Shown here: piece by piece, positions 1-7,826 of the stretch | Layout: every line of letters starts with the position of its first letter | Position numbering within the stretch: position 1 is the stretch's first letter | Assembly: GCF_034043675.1 (NCBI RefSeq) | Contig: NZ_JAXCLA010000005.1 | Span: forward strand, 248,001-312,000 | Source: KK5 sp034043675 | GTDB taxonomy: Bacteria > Pseudomonadota > Gammaproteobacteria > Burkholderiales > Burkholderiaceae_C | Direction: 5' to 3' | DNA length: 64,000 bases | Position numbers and translations under genes: made by a program | Notes under the pieces: model-generated | The model's database searches: none | What the model saw: the letters and a program-made list of their open reading frames with translations, nothing else | What the model was told of the DNA's origin: nothing

Positions 1-1
1 C

Positions 2-115
2 TTCGTGCTCGAGCCCGGCGAGAGCATTGAGCTCGGCTGCCACGACGCGCTGATGATCTCGGCGCTGGGCGGCCCGGCCACGCTGGATCTGCGCCCGGCG
101 GCGGAGGCGCACTGA
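2..115 (+). CDS. C-terminal end of an unidentified protein (possibly DUF2917-like)
   Basis: Only the last 37 codons lie in the window. The frame reads through to a TGA that shares its A with the ATG of the next gene (TGATG), so the two genes are probably translationally coupled. The visible tail has a Phe-Val-Leu-Glu-Pro-Gly-Glu stretch followed by a short hydrophobic strand and Leu-Asp-Leu-Arg-Pro, the look of the end of a small cupin-like beta barrel such as DUF2917. That assignment is a guess from a short piece. The start and most of the gene are outside the window. Confidence 0.5.
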   Translation, partial: FVLEPGESIELGCHDALMISALGGPATLDLRPAAEAH

Positions 116-669
116 TGGACGCCTTGCTCCAGCCACAAACCGGCGTCGAATTGCAGCCGGAGCGCCTCGCCCTGCCTGGCGGCCGCTCGGTGCTGCTGCG
201 GCCGATCACGCCGGCCGATGCGGAGGCCGAGCAGGCCTTCGTCGGCACGCTGTCGCTGGACTCGCGCCACAAGCGCTTCCACGTCGGCCTGCGTCAGCTG
301 TCACCGGACCTGCTGCGCCAGTTCACCGACGTGGACCAGCACGACCACGTCGCCCTGGTCGCGCAGGCCGAGGACGAGAACGGCCGCATCGTGGCCGACG
401 CCCGCTACGTGCGCAGCGCCGAGCATCCGGACGAGGCCGAGTTCGCCATCGCCGTGGCCGACGACTGGCAGAGCCTGGGCCTGGGCCGCACGCTGATGGC
501 ACGCCTGGCCGCCCACGCGCGGCGCGCCGGTCTGGCCGCGCTCTATGGCGACGTGCTGGTGCAGAACCGGCGGATGCTGGTGCTGATGCGCGGCCTGGGC
601 GCGACGCCGCGGCCGCACCGCCAGGGCGCACACATTGCCCGCGTCGTCTTCGACCTGCGCGCGGACTGA
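115..669 (+). CDS. GNAT family N-acetyltransferase
   Basis: This 184-residue protein has a GNAT fold. After an N-terminal extension of about 22 residues comes a beta-alpha unit beginning LRPITPADAEAEQAF. The acetyl-CoA binding loop is visible around residues 117-130 as Asp-Asp-Trp-Gln-Ser-Leu-Gly-Leu-Gly-Arg-Thr-Leu, the usual Q/R-x-x-G-x-G/A signature. The end has the NRRMLVLMRGLGA helix-strand typical of GNATs. The family moves an acetyl group from acetyl-CoA to an amine on a small molecule or protein; the substrate cannot be told. The start ATG overlaps the upstream stop, suggesting one transcript with the partial gene before it. It resembles the standalone GNAT domains found at the C-terminus of acyl-CoA synthetase-like Pat proteins, but no such fusion is present. 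Confidence 0.85.
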   Translation: MDALLQPQTGVELQPERLALPGGRSVLLRPITPADAEAEQAFVGTLSLDSRHKRFHVGLRQLSPDLLRQFTDVDQHDHVALVAQAEDENGRIVADARYVRSAEHPDEAEFAIAVADDWQSLGLGRTLMARLAAHARRAGLAALYGDVLVQNRRMLVLMRGLGATPRPHRQGAHIARVVFDLRAD

Positions 670-785
670 CGACGGCCTCGCCGACTCCGTGCGATTTGCA
701 CGTTAGCTCCCGATGGCGCCGCAGCCGCCGCCCCGGGATCCCATGAAAATTTCAGCCTCGGAGACAACGAAGCGACAACGAGAAC

Positions 786-2336
786 ATGAGCTCAACGACC
801 CGCGGCCGCTCGATCGGCCAACGCCTGACGCTGGTGCTGGCCCTGGTGCTGGCGATCGCCTTTGTCGGTTCAGGCCTCGGCTACTTCGCGCTGCAGCGCG
901 TGGCCGCCGAGACGGCCGAGATGTTCCAGGGCGAGCTGATCGCCGAGCGCACTGCCGGCGACTGGTACCGCAACATCACCAACGGCGTCACCCGCACCAG
1001 CGCGATCGCCGTCAGCGCCGACCCGAGTCTGGTGGACTTCTTCAAGGCCGAGGCGGCCGAGTCGTCCCGGCAATCGACAGAACTGCAGAAGCAGCTCGAG
1101 ACCAAGATGACCACGCCGGAGGAACGCGCGCTCTTCGACTCGCTGTCCGGCGCACGCAAGGCCTACCTGAGCACCCGCGACTCCGTCAGCGAAGCCAAAC
1201 GCATCGGTGACGCGTACAAGGCCAAGACCCTGTTCGAGAAGGACTTCCAGCCGGCCGCCGCAGCCTTCCAGGCCGGCATCAAGAAGATCACCGAACTGCA
1301 GCGCCGCCAACTCGACGAGGCCACGCAGCACATCGACGAGGTGAACCGCAATGCGCGCATGGCGCTAGTGGCCTTCGGCGTCTGCGCGCTGCTCGTCGGT
1401 GGCGTGCTGCTGGTGTGGGTCACGCGCTCGATCACCCGGCCGCTCGGCGAGGCCGCGCAGGTGGCCGAGGCCATTGCGAACTTCGACCTCAGCCGCCCGA
1501 TCCAGGCCGGTGCCAACGACGAGACCGGCCGTCTGCTGAACTCGCTGCGCCAGATGCAGGCCTCGCTGCTGCAGCTGATCGGCTCGGTACGCGGCTCCAG
1601 CGACAGCATCAACACGGCCAGCGCCGAGATCGCCACCGGCAACTCGGACCTCTCCGCCCGCACCGAACAGACCGCCTCCAACCTGCAGCAGGCCGCGGCT
1701 TCGATGATGCAGCTCACGGGCACCGTGCAGCAGACCGCCGAATCCGCCCAGACCGCCAACCAGCTCGCCAGCTCGGCCACCGAGGTGGCGCAGCGCGGCG
1801 GCGAGGTCGTTGCGCAGGTGGTCAGCACGATGGAGGACATCAGCGCCAGCTCGCGCAAGATCGGCGACATCATCGGCACGATCGACGGCATCGCCTTCCA
1901 GACCAACATCCTGGCCTTGAATGCCGCAGTGGAAGCGGCGCGCGCCGGCGAGCAGGGCCGCGGCTTCGCGGTGGTCGCATCGGAAGTGCGTTCGCTGGCC
2001 CAGCGCTCGGCCGCCGCGGCCAAGGAAATCAAGACGCTGATCGGCGCCAGCGCCGAGCGGGTCGAATCGGGCACGAAGCTCGTACAGGACGCCGGCGCGA
2101 CGATGGGCGAGATCGTCGCCAGCGTCCAGCGGGTCACCGACATCATCGGCGAGATCACCGCCGCCTCGCGTGAGCAGAGCGACGGCATCCACCAGATCAA
2201 CGCTGCAGTCACGCAGCTCGACCAAATGACGCAGCAGAACGCGGCACTGGTCGAGGAATCGGCCGCTGCAGCCGAGAGCCTGCGCGATCAGTCCAGCCAG
2301 TTGGCCGGCGCTGTCGGGGTGTTCAAGCTGGCCTGA
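786..2336 (+). CDS. Methyl-accepting chemotaxis protein
   Basis: A 516-residue chemoreceptor of standard Tsr/Tar-like layout. Transmembrane helix 1 spans about residues 14-36. A periplasmic four-helix-bundle-type sensor follows (about 37-190), then transmembrane helix 2 (about 192-212), a HAMP linker (about 214-266) and the cytoplasmic signalling hairpin (about 270-516). The highly conserved hairpin tip is present, with Glu-Gln-Gly-Arg-Gly-Phe-Ala-Val-Val-Ala and Glu-Val-Arg-Ser-Leu-Ala. Ala/Glu/Gln-rich methylation helices flank the tip. The C-terminus ends Gly-Val-Phe-Lys-Leu-Ala and lacks the CheR-docking pentapeptide. No che genes lie nearby, so it is an orphan receptor gene. It ends directly against the convergent rpiA stop codon with no spacer. 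The ligand is unknown. Confidence 0.95.
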   Translation: MSSTTRGRSIGQRLTLVLALVLAIAFVGSGLGYFALQRVAAETAEMFQGELIAERTAGDWYRNITNGVTRTSAIAVSADPSLVDFFKAEAAESSRQSTELQKQLETKMTTPEERALFDSLSGARKAYLSTRDSVSEAKRIGDAYKAKTLFEKDFQPAAAAFQAGIKKITELQRRQLDEATQHIDEVNRNARMALVAFGVCALLVGGVLLVWVTRSITRPLGEAAQVAEAIANFDLSRPIQAGANDETGRLLNSLRQMQASLLQLIGSVRGSSDSINTASAEIATGNSDLSARTEQTASNLQQAAASMMQLTGTVQQTAESAQTANQLASSATEVAQRGGEVVAQVVSTMEDISASSRKIGDIIGTIDGIAFQTNILALNAAVEAARAGEQGRGFAVVASEVRSLAQRSAAAAKEIKTLIGASAERVESGTKLVQDAGATMGEIVASVQRVTDIIGEITAASREQSDGIHQINAAVTQLDQMTQQNAALVEESAAAAESLRDQSSQLAGAVGVFKLA

Positions 2337-2996
2337 TCAGAACTCCAGGGTCCGGACGCCGCTGCTCGTCCCGAGCAGGCAGACGCCGGCCTTGTTGCGG
2401 GCGAACACGCCCACCGTCACGACGCCGGGCCACTGGTTGACGTCGCGTTCGAAGGCCTGCGGGTCACGGATCTGCACGCCGCGCACGTCGAGGATGTGGC
2501 AGCCGTTGTCGGTGACGCAGTTAGCGCGCAGCGTCGCTTGGCCGCCGATGGCGTGGAAACGCCGCGCGATCTGCGCTGCAGCCATCGGGATCACCTCGAC
2601 CGGCAAGGGGAAGGCGCCCAACACGTCGACCAGCTTCGATTCGTCGGCGATGCAGACGAAGCGCGCGGCCAGGTCGGCAACGATCTTCTCGCGCGTCAGC
2701 GCCGCGCCGCCGCCCTTGACCATGTGGCCCTGGCGATCGATCTCGTCGGCGCCGTCGATGTAGACCGGCAGGCTCTCGACCTCGGCGGCCTCCAGGATCC
2801 GGATGCCCAGCGCGCGCATGCGCTCGGTGGAGCGCACCGAGCTCGACACCGCACCGGCGATAGCCATGCCGCTGGCGGCCAGTGCATCGATGAATTTGTC
2901 CACCGTGGAGCCGGTGCCGACGCCGACGATGCTGCCGGGCGTCACGTATTGCAGGGCGGCCTGGCCAACCAGGGTCTTGAGTTCGTCTTGAGTCAT
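2337..2996 (-). CDS. rpiA: Ribose-5-phosphate isomerase A
   Basis: The 219-residue enzyme interconverts ribose 5-phosphate and ribulose 5-phosphate in the pentose phosphate pathway. Family marks are clear: the phosphate-binding Gly-Thr-Gly-Ser-Thr loop near the N-terminus, then Ser-Ser-Val-Arg-Ser-Thr, the active-site Tyr-Ile-Asp-Gly-Ala-Asp-Glu-Ile-Asp, Lys-Gly-Gly-Gly-Ala-Ala-Leu and Asp-Glu-Ser-Lys. I chose the ATG at 2996 (MTQDELK). An upstream in-frame ATG at 3020 would add eight residues absent from the family. The length matches E. coli RpiA (219). The gene is convergent with the chemoreceptor gene, and the two stop codons abut. Confidence 0.96.
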   Translation of the reverse strand: MTQDELKTLVGQAALQYVTPGSIVGVGTGSTVDKFIDALAASGMAIAGAVSSSVRSTERMRALGIRILEAAEVESLPVYIDGADEIDRQGHMVKGGGAALTREKIVADLAARFVCIADESKLVDVLGAFPLPVEVIPMAAAQIARRFHAIGGQATLRANCVTDNGCHILDVRGVQIRDPQAFERDVNQWPGVVTVGVFARNKAGVCLLGTSSGVRTLEF

Positions 2997-3259
2997 GGCG
3001 CTGCGGATTGGGGAAACCACGGATTATCTCAAGCCGAACCTAGGGGCCGGTCACGCCACCGAAGTCAGCCGGCAGTCATCAATGATCGTGCAGGCAAATT
3101 CGCCTAGTACAGATCCGCCCGCGTAGTAACTAGGAATTTACATCTCCTACGTTCAGCAGCCTTGTCCATGTGAAGCATTGCAAAGACCATCGCGCTGCAT
3201 TTGCCCCAAGACGGCAGATGTCCAAGTAACTGACCCAGTAACTGATCTAGGAGAGATTG

Positions 3260-3766
3260 ATGGTTTTCAATGGCACCCTGACCCGAATCGCAGCCTGCTG
3301 CGCAATGGCGCTGGCGGCGAATGCGGCAGATGCAGCCCAGTACCAGTTCACCGTCACCGGTGACTATTCCGCCAGCTGGCAGATGAACTCGACCGTCGTG
3401 CCCGACATTTCCGAGGAGGGCGGCGGCTTCGTGATGTGGGACGTGACGGGCGACTTCAGCGGCGCCGTCGACACGATCGCCGACCTGACCTTCTACCATG
3501 CCGACATCGGTGGCGGCATGCAGATCTATGACTACATGGGCGACAACACGCTGTTGCTCACCGACGGCCCGCAGTTGTACAGCGGCTCCGAAGATCAACC
3601 GACTTTCCTGCTCGGCACCTTCGCCATGACGGAGTTCGGCGGCTCGGGCCAGTACACGCTGACCGTCAGCGAAGTGAGCGCCGTGCCCGAACCGGCGACC
3701 TACGCCATGCTGCTGGGCGGACTCGGCCTCGTCGGCACCCTCGCTGCGCGCCGTCGCAAGAGCTAA
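3260..3766 (+). CDS. PEP-CTERM sorting domain-containing protein
   Basis: A 168-residue exported protein. It has a signal peptide (about residues 1-23, cleavage near Ala-Asn-Ala-Ala-Asp-Ala), a short beta-rich body with Asp, Tyr and Gly, and a C-terminal PEP-CTERM tripartite signal. That signal is Val-Pro-Glu-Pro-Ala-Thr-Tyr, a hydrophobic helix (MLLGGLGLVGTL) and an Arg-rich tail AARRRKS. In the known system such tails are recognised by exosortase EpsH/XrtA and the proteins end up at the surface or in the exopolysaccharide matrix. No exosortase is in the window. The start is the ATG at 3260, behind GGAGAG at 3250-3255; an adjacent TTG at 3257 is less likely. The body shows no recognised domain. 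Confidence 0.88.
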   Translation: MVFNGTLTRIAACCAMALAANAADAAQYQFTVTGDYSASWQMNSTVVPDISEEGGGFVMWDVTGDFSGAVDTIADLTFYHADIGGGMQIYDYMGDNTLLLTDGPQLYSGSEDQPTFLLGTFAMTEFGGSGQYTLTVSEVSAVPEPATYAMLLGGLGLVGTLAARRRKS

Positions 3767-3778
3767 GCCTCGTCCCTC

Positions 3779-3802
3779 AAAAAGCCGTCAGCCCCGACGG
3801 CT
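3779..3802 (-). terminator. Intrinsic terminator of the DAHP synthase gene, overlapping its stop codon
   Basis: Read on the minus strand, a 7-bp perfect stem AGCCGTC/GACGGCT (3796-3802 with 3783-3789) has a 6-base loop and is followed by TTTTT. The TGA stop codon of the synthase (3788-3790) lies inside the hairpin, so the coding end and the terminator are the same bases. Confidence 0.8.
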
Positions 3803-4873
3803 ACGGACCGCAGCCGCCAGCTCCCGCAGCAGCGGCTCGGTCTGGCTCCAGCCCAGGCAGGCGTCGGTGATCGACACGCCGGGCAGCAGGTCGCGCTTGG
3901 TCTGGCCGGCGCCGAGGTCTTGCCGGCCCGGCTGCAGATGGCTTTCGATCATCACGCCGGTGATGCGCTTGTCGCCGCCGGCCATCTGCGCGGCCACGTC
4001 GTGGCCGACGTCGATCTGGCGCTCGTACTTCTTGCTCGAATTGGCGTGCGAGAAATCGATCATCACCTGCTCGCGCAGGCCCGAAGCCTTCAGCGCTTCG
4101 CAGGCGGCCTGCACCGAAGCGGCGTCGTAGTTCGGCGCCTTGCCGCCGCGCAGGATGATGTGGCAGTCCTCGTTGCCGCGGGTTTCGAAGATGGCGGCCG
4201 TGCCCATCTTGGTCATGCCCATGAAGGCGTGGCTGGCGCTGGCGGCGAGCACAGCATCGGACGCCACCTTGACACCGCCGTCGGTGCCGTTCTTGAAGCC
4301 GACAGGGCAGCTCAGGCCCGACGCCAGTTGGCGATGGCTCTGGCTCTCGGTCGTGCGCGCGCCGATGGCGCCCCAGGCGATCAGGTCGGAGATGTATTGC
4401 GGCGACAGCAGGTCCAGGAATTCGGTGCCGGCCGGCAGGCCCAGCGCGGTCACGTCCAGCAGCAGCTGACGGGCCAGGCGCAGGCCTTCGTTCATGTGGA
4501 AGCTGCCGTCCAGGCGCGGATCGTTGATGTAGCCCTTCCAGCCGACCGTCGTGCGCGGCTTCTCGAAGTACACGCGCATCACCACCAGCAGCTCGCCCGC
4601 CAGCTCGTCGCGCAAGTCCTTCAGCAGCCGCGCGTAGTCCATTGCCTGGTCGTGGTCGTGGATCGAACACGGACCGACGACCACCAGCAGCCGGTCGTCG
4701 CGGCCATGCAGCACGTCGCCGATCTCGCGGCGCGCGCGCTCCACCAGCTCCAGCGAGGATTCCGGCAGCGGCAACTCATCCAGCAGCAGCGCCGGCGAGA
4801 TCAGCGGGCGCACCGCGCTGATGCGCGTGTCGTCAGTGCGGGTGGAATCAAGGGTGGCGGCGTCGGAGTTCAT
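3788..4873 (-). CDS. aroG: 3-deoxy-7-phosphoheptulonate synthase (DAHP synthase, class I, AroG/F/H type)
   Basis: The 361-residue enzyme condenses phosphoenolpyruvate with erythrose 4-phosphate, the first step of the shikimate pathway to aromatic amino acids. The class I alpha signature is complete: Val-Gly-Pro-Cys-Ser-Ile-His-Asp (metal-binding Cys near residue 68), Lys-Pro-Arg-Thr-Thr-Val-Gly-Trp-Lys-Gly, Gly-Ala-Arg-Thr-Thr-Glu-Ser-Gln, Gly-Phe-Lys-Asn-Gly-Thr-Asp-Gly and Asp-Phe-Ser-His-Ala-Asn-Ser. The N-terminal ~40 residues should carry the allosteric extension that sets feedback by Phe, Tyr or Trp. I cannot tell which amino acid it senses, so the symbol denotes the family. It is monocistronic with its own terminator. 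Confidence 0.95.
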   Translation of the reverse strand: MNSDAATLDSTRTDDTRISAVRPLISPALLLDELPLPESSLELVERARREIGDVLHGRDDRLLVVVGPCSIHDHDQAMDYARLLKDLRDELAGELLVVMRVYFEKPRTTVGWKGYINDPRLDGSFHMNEGLRLARQLLLDVTALGLPAGTEFLDLLSPQYISDLIAWGAIGARTTESQSHRQLASGLSCPVGFKNGTDGGVKVASDAVLAASASHAFMGMTKMGTAAIFETRGNEDCHIILRGGKAPNYDAASVQAACEALKASGLREQVMIDFSHANSSKKYERQIDVGHDVAAQMAGGDKRITGVMIESHLQPGRQDLGAGQTKRDLLPGVSITDACLGWSQTEPLLRELAAAVRSRRG

Positions 4874-4933
4874 GGCGGTCTGGCTGTGGTCTTCAGGGGA
4901 ACCCCGAATTATGGCCGCTTGAATTCGCCGTTA

Positions 4934-4950
4934 TTGACCGATCGTTCCAA
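4934..4950. promoter_or_regulatory. Probable TetR operator upstream of the TetR gene
   Basis: TTGACCGATCGTTCCAA sits 18 bases before the tetR-family ATG. Over 16 aligned positions it matches the site at 5571-5586 at 12, sharing the pattern TTGA..GAT.GTTC.A. Two matching partial palindromes bracketing one TetR gene are the expected arrangement for autoregulation plus control of the neighbour. The role is inferred from position and similarity. Confidence 0.6.
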
Positions 4951-4968
4951 TTAAAGGACACTCGCCCC

Positions 4969-5544
4969 ATGGCACGACCGAAGCAGTTCGATCCCGACGT
5001 GGCGCTGGACGCCGCGATCGATGTGTTCCGCGAGCACGGCTACGCGGGCACGTCGGCCGAGATGCTGGTCGAGGCGATGCACATCGGCAAGCAGAGCCTC
5101 TACAACACCTTCGGCGGCAAATGGCCGCTGTACTGCGCGGCGCTGGAGCGCTATGCGGCGGCCGAGACGGCCGGCCACATCGATGCACTGGGCAGTGCGC
5201 CGACGGCGCTGGGCGGCGTGGAGGCGATGATGAAAAGAGTCGTTGCCGAGGCACGACTGGCCTGCCTGGGCACGCATTCGATCAGCGAGTTCGGCGATGC
5301 GCGCGAGGGCACCGAAGAGCTGGCGCGGATCCGCCAATCCGCCGGCCGCTCGCTGCGCACGGCGCTGGCCACCCGATTGCGTCAGGCGCAGCGGGACGGA
5401 GAGGTGTCGACGGAGCTGGACGTGCAGCACGCAGCCGGTTTCCTGATCGCCAACATCGCGGGCATCCGGCTGGCCGCCCGCGGCGGCGCCGGGGACGCCG
5501 AACTGCGGGCACTGGCACGGTTGAGCCTGCAGGCGCTCAAGTAG
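4969..5544 (+). CDS. TetR/AcrR family transcriptional regulator
   Basis: A 191-residue regulator. The N-terminal helix-turn-helix (about residues 9-55) reads FDPDVALDAAIDVFREHGYAG, then a recognition helix with Met-His-Ile-Gly-Lys-Gln-Ser-Leu-Tyr-Asn-Thr-Phe-Gly-Gly-Lys, the usual TetR Y-x-x-F-x-x-K motif. The rest is the helical ligand-binding and dimer domain (TetR_C). The gene is followed at 56 bases by an SDR oxidoreductase gene, and similar partial palindromes lie before both genes, so it probably represses itself and the SDR. The closest named types are regulators of quinone- or aldehyde-responsive reductases, but the effector is unknown. Confidence 0.93.
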   Translation: MARPKQFDPDVALDAAIDVFREHGYAGTSAEMLVEAMHIGKQSLYNTFGGKWPLYCAALERYAAAETAGHIDALGSAPTALGGVEAMMKRVVAEARLACLGTHSISEFGDAREGTEELARIRQSAGRSLRTALATRLRQAQRDGEVSTELDVQHAAGFLIANIAGIRLAARGGAGDAELRALARLSLQALK

Positions 5545-5570
5545 GGCATCTGCTTTTTTTTGGTCTATTT

Positions 5571-5586
5571 TTGAATGATTGTTCAA
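5571..5586. promoter_or_regulatory. Probable TetR operator upstream of the SDR gene
   Basis: TTGAATGATTGTTCAA has perfect 5-bp inverted arms (TTGAA/TTCAA) around a 6-base centre. It lies between the TetR stop codon and the SDR Shine-Dalgarno. It shares 12 of 16 positions with the site upstream of the TetR gene (4934-4950). Confidence 0.65.
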
Positions 5587-5600
5587 TTTAAGGAATGACG

Positions 5601-6347
5601 ATGACGACAGCAAATGAGACGGCAAATGGAAATGGCGTGGCAATGGTCTTCGGCGGCTCGCGCGGCATCGGCGCGGCGATCGCACGGCGGCTGGCGCGGG
5701 AGGGCTACGACGTGGCGCTGACCTATGTGTCACGCCCGGACGATGCCGCGGCGGTGGCGGCGGACATCGAGGCCCTCGGCCGGCGCGCCCTCGCGATCCG
5801 AGCCGACAGCGCGGACGCAGCGGCGCTGCAGCAAGCCGTCGAGCAGGCGACCGAACGGTTCGGCCCGCTGGACCTCGCCGTCGTCAATGCCGGCGTGCTG
5901 GCACTGGGCACGCTGGCGGAACTGCGGCTCGAAGACCTAGACCGGATGCTGGCCGTCAATGTGCGCGGCGTGTTCGTGGCGATCCAGGCCAGCGCCGCGC
6001 GGATGAAGGATGGCGGCCGCATCATCACGATCGGCAGCAATACGGCGGTCCGGACCGGTACGCCGATCGGCGCCGCCTACGCGATGACCAAGGCGGCGGT
6101 GGCCGCGCTGGTCAAGGGCGTGGCGCTGGATCTCGCGCCCCGCCGCATCACCGTCAACAACGTCCAGCCCGGCCCGACCGAGACCGACATGACGGCCGAT
6201 CATCACGCGCTGATCCTGCCGATGGTGCCGCTGCGCCGTCTGGCAGAGCCGGATGAGGTTGCCGGCATGGTGGCCTACCTGGCGAGCGCCGAGGCCGGCT
6301 TTGTCACCGGAGCCAGCCTCACGATCGACGGCGGCTTCGTGCTCTGA
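5601..6347 (+). CDS. SDR family NAD(P)-dependent oxidoreductase
   Basis: A 248-residue classical short-chain dehydrogenase/reductase. The cofactor loop is Phe-Gly-Gly-Ser-Arg-Gly-Ile-Gly (T-G-x-x-x-G-I-G type), with Asn-Ala-Gly after beta 4, Ser in Ile-Gly-Ser-Asn, and the catalytic Tyr-x-x-x-Lys as Tyr-Ala-Met-Thr-Lys. The C-terminus has Gln-Pro-Gly-Pro-Thr-Glu-Thr-Asp-Met and Thr-Ile-Asp-Gly-Gly-Phe. The Ser-Arg after the glycine motif and Tyr-Val-Ser-Arg at the end of beta 2 suggest NADPH preference. The start at 5601 has AAGGA at 5590-5594 at a normal spacing of 6; the ATG at 5595 would have no spacing. It is likely under control of the adjacent TetR protein. The substrate is unknown. Confidence 0.9.
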   Translation: MTTANETANGNGVAMVFGGSRGIGAAIARRLAREGYDVALTYVSRPDDAAAVAADIEALGRRALAIRADSADAAALQQAVEQATERFGPLDLAVVNAGVLALGTLAELRLEDLDRMLAVNVRGVFVAIQASAARMKDGGRIITIGSNTAVRTGTPIGAAYAMTKAAVAALVKGVALDLAPRRITVNNVQPGPTETDMTADHHALILPMVPLRRLAEPDEVAGMVAYLASAEAGFVTGASLTIDGGFVL

Positions 6348-6358
6348 CAGACACCGCC

Positions 6359-6766
6359 TCAAGCCCGCTCGGCCAGGTCTTTCAGTGCCGTCAGCACGTC
6401 GATGAAATCGCCGGTCACGTGCGGACCAAACTCGGCGGCCTGCGGGCCGTCGATCTCGGTGCGGTAGACGACCTTGGTGCCGCCCCAGGCTAGCGGGATC
6501 AGTTCGTGCGAGACGACGACGCGTGTGTCGTCGATCACCGTCTCGTCGACGAAATGCCGGTTCTCGACGACATCCAGCAGCTTGCTGGTGAAGGCGTCCT
6601 GCCCCGGCGGCTGCATCACGAAGCGGGTGCCGCTGGTGAAGTCGCCGAGCAGCAGGATTCGCTCGATGCCGGCGTTCCAGCGCTTCCAGCCGGGCACGTC
6701 GGTGAAGAGGTTCCACAGCGTGGCCGGCTGCGCGTGGGTTTCGATGCTGGCTTCATGGGTCCACAT
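6359..6766 (-). CDS. SRPBCC (START-like) family protein
   Basis: A 135-residue small hydrophobic-ligand-binding protein. The family pattern is visible: an opening beta strand (WTHEASIETHAQPATLW), the helix LWNLFTDVPGWKRWNAGIE, a run of antiparallel strands, and a long C-terminal helix (FIDVLTALKDLAERA). It is like the polyketide cyclase/dehydrase or SRPBCC proteins. I chose the ATG at 6766 because AAGGAAAA lies just upstream and the family begins there; an ORF extension to 6835 has no support. Its start overlaps the last 14 bases of the EamA transporter gene, so the two are coupled. The ligand and role are unknown. Confidence 0.85.
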   Translation of the reverse strand: MWTHEASIETHAQPATLWNLFTDVPGWKRWNAGIERILLLGDFTSGTRFVMQPPGQDAFTSKLLDVVENRHFVDETVIDDTRVVVSHELIPLAWGGTKVVYRTEIDGPQAAEFGPHVTGDFIDVLTALKDLAERA

Positions 6767-7721
6767 GGCGTTTTCCTTGTTCTGGGGTGGGCGATTCATT
6801 GGAACGCCCTCCTCCTGACAAGGCTGTGGCAGCAACGACGGCTGCCGCGCTCAGGCCGAAGCCCAGCAGCGCCAGCGGCGGCAGATGCTCGCCCAGCACC
6901 ACGAAACCCATCGCCGCCGACACGCCCGGCACGAGATAGAAGAGACGCGCCACCGCGCTCGCCTGGCCGCGCCGCACCATCAGGAACAACAGCGAGAACG
7001 CACCGATCGCATTCACCAGCGCAAGCCACAGCACGGCCAGCACCGCCTCCGCGCTCCACTGCACGGCCAGGCCTTCGAAGTGGCTCGCCGCCGGTGTCAC
7101 CAGCAGGGCCGAGATGCCCACCTGCACGAAGGCGCCGCTGCGCAGGTCCATGCCGGCGCAGAAGCGCTTCTGGTACAGCGTGCCGGCCACCAGGCCGAAG
7201 AGGCCCATCGCCGCCAGCCCATAGGCCGCAGCGCCGCCACCCTGCACCGGCTTGCCCACGACGACCAGCGCGATGCCCGCCAGGCCGCCCAGCAGGCCGA
7301 TGAGCTGCATCCGCCCCAGCCGCTCGCCGAGCCACAGCCAGGCGCCCAGGCAGGTCGCCACCGGCATCATGCCGATCAGCAGCGCCGCGATGCCGCTGGG
7401 CAAGCCCTGCCGCATCGACTCGTAGACGCCGACGAACTGCGTCAGCTGCATCAGCAGCCCGACGACGACGAGATGCGCCCAGTCCCGCGCGCGTCGCGGC
7501 CAGGGCGCATGGCTCATCACGGCGATGGCCAGCAGGACACCGGCCGCGATGCCGAAGCGCAGCGCCAGCAAGGTCAGCGGCCCGAGATGCGCCAGCGCCA
7601 CCTTGCCCATCACGTAGCCGCTGCTCCACAGCACGACGAAGAGCAGCGGCAGGCTCATCGCGGCCAGCGGCACCGACGGCAGGGCCGGGCGGAATGTGCG
7701 TGCAAGTTCGGCGTTATGCAT
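6753..7721 (-). CDS. EamA/DMT family transporter
   Basis: A 322-residue inner-membrane protein with about ten transmembrane helices in two EamA repeats. The first repeat includes LFVVLWSSGYVMGKVAL and ends near LGGLAGIALVVVG; the second runs from AAYGLAAMGLFGLVAGTLY to LPPLALLGFGLSAAAVV. The drug/metabolite transporter superfamily moves amino acids, purines or other small metabolites, usually outward; the cargo here is unknown. The ATG at 7721 is preceded by GAGGAG. It leads a two-gene unit with the SRPBCC gene and is divergent, across 105 bases, from a LysR-family gene that likely regulates it. Confidence 0.92.
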   Translation of the reverse strand: MHNAELARTFRPALPSVPLAAMSLPLLFVVLWSSGYVMGKVALAHLGPLTLLALRFGIAAGVLLAIAVMSHAPWPRRARDWAHLVVVGLLMQLTQFVGVYESMRQGLPSGIAALLIGMMPVATCLGAWLWLGERLGRMQLIGLLGGLAGIALVVVGKPVQGGGAAAYGLAAMGLFGLVAGTLYQKRFCAGMDLRSGAFVQVGISALLVTPAASHFEGLAVQWSAEAVLAVLWLALVNAIGAFSLLFLMVRRGQASAVARLFYLVPGVSAAMGFVVLGEHLPPLALLGFGLSAAAVVAATALSGGGRSNESPTPEQGKRHVDP

Positions 7722-7826
7722 GGGGCAGCTCCTCGAAGGAAATCCAGTGGCGCCACTGTAGAAATTAGCCGATCAGGACACAATTCGCTCACAGATCGAT
7801 TCAGAGTTTCCAACTGGAGAACAACG

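Noticed and set aside
5521..5560. Hairpin TTGAGC/GCTCAA followed by a T8 run near the TetR gene end
   Set aside because: The T run lies about 12 bases away from the stem, too far for a normal intrinsic terminator, and the SDR gene behind is probably controlled by its own operator.
6885..7826. In-frame extension upstream of the LysR gene
   Set aside because: It is antisense to the EamA transporter and is His/Gln-rich; the true LysR start at 7827 has a ribosome site.
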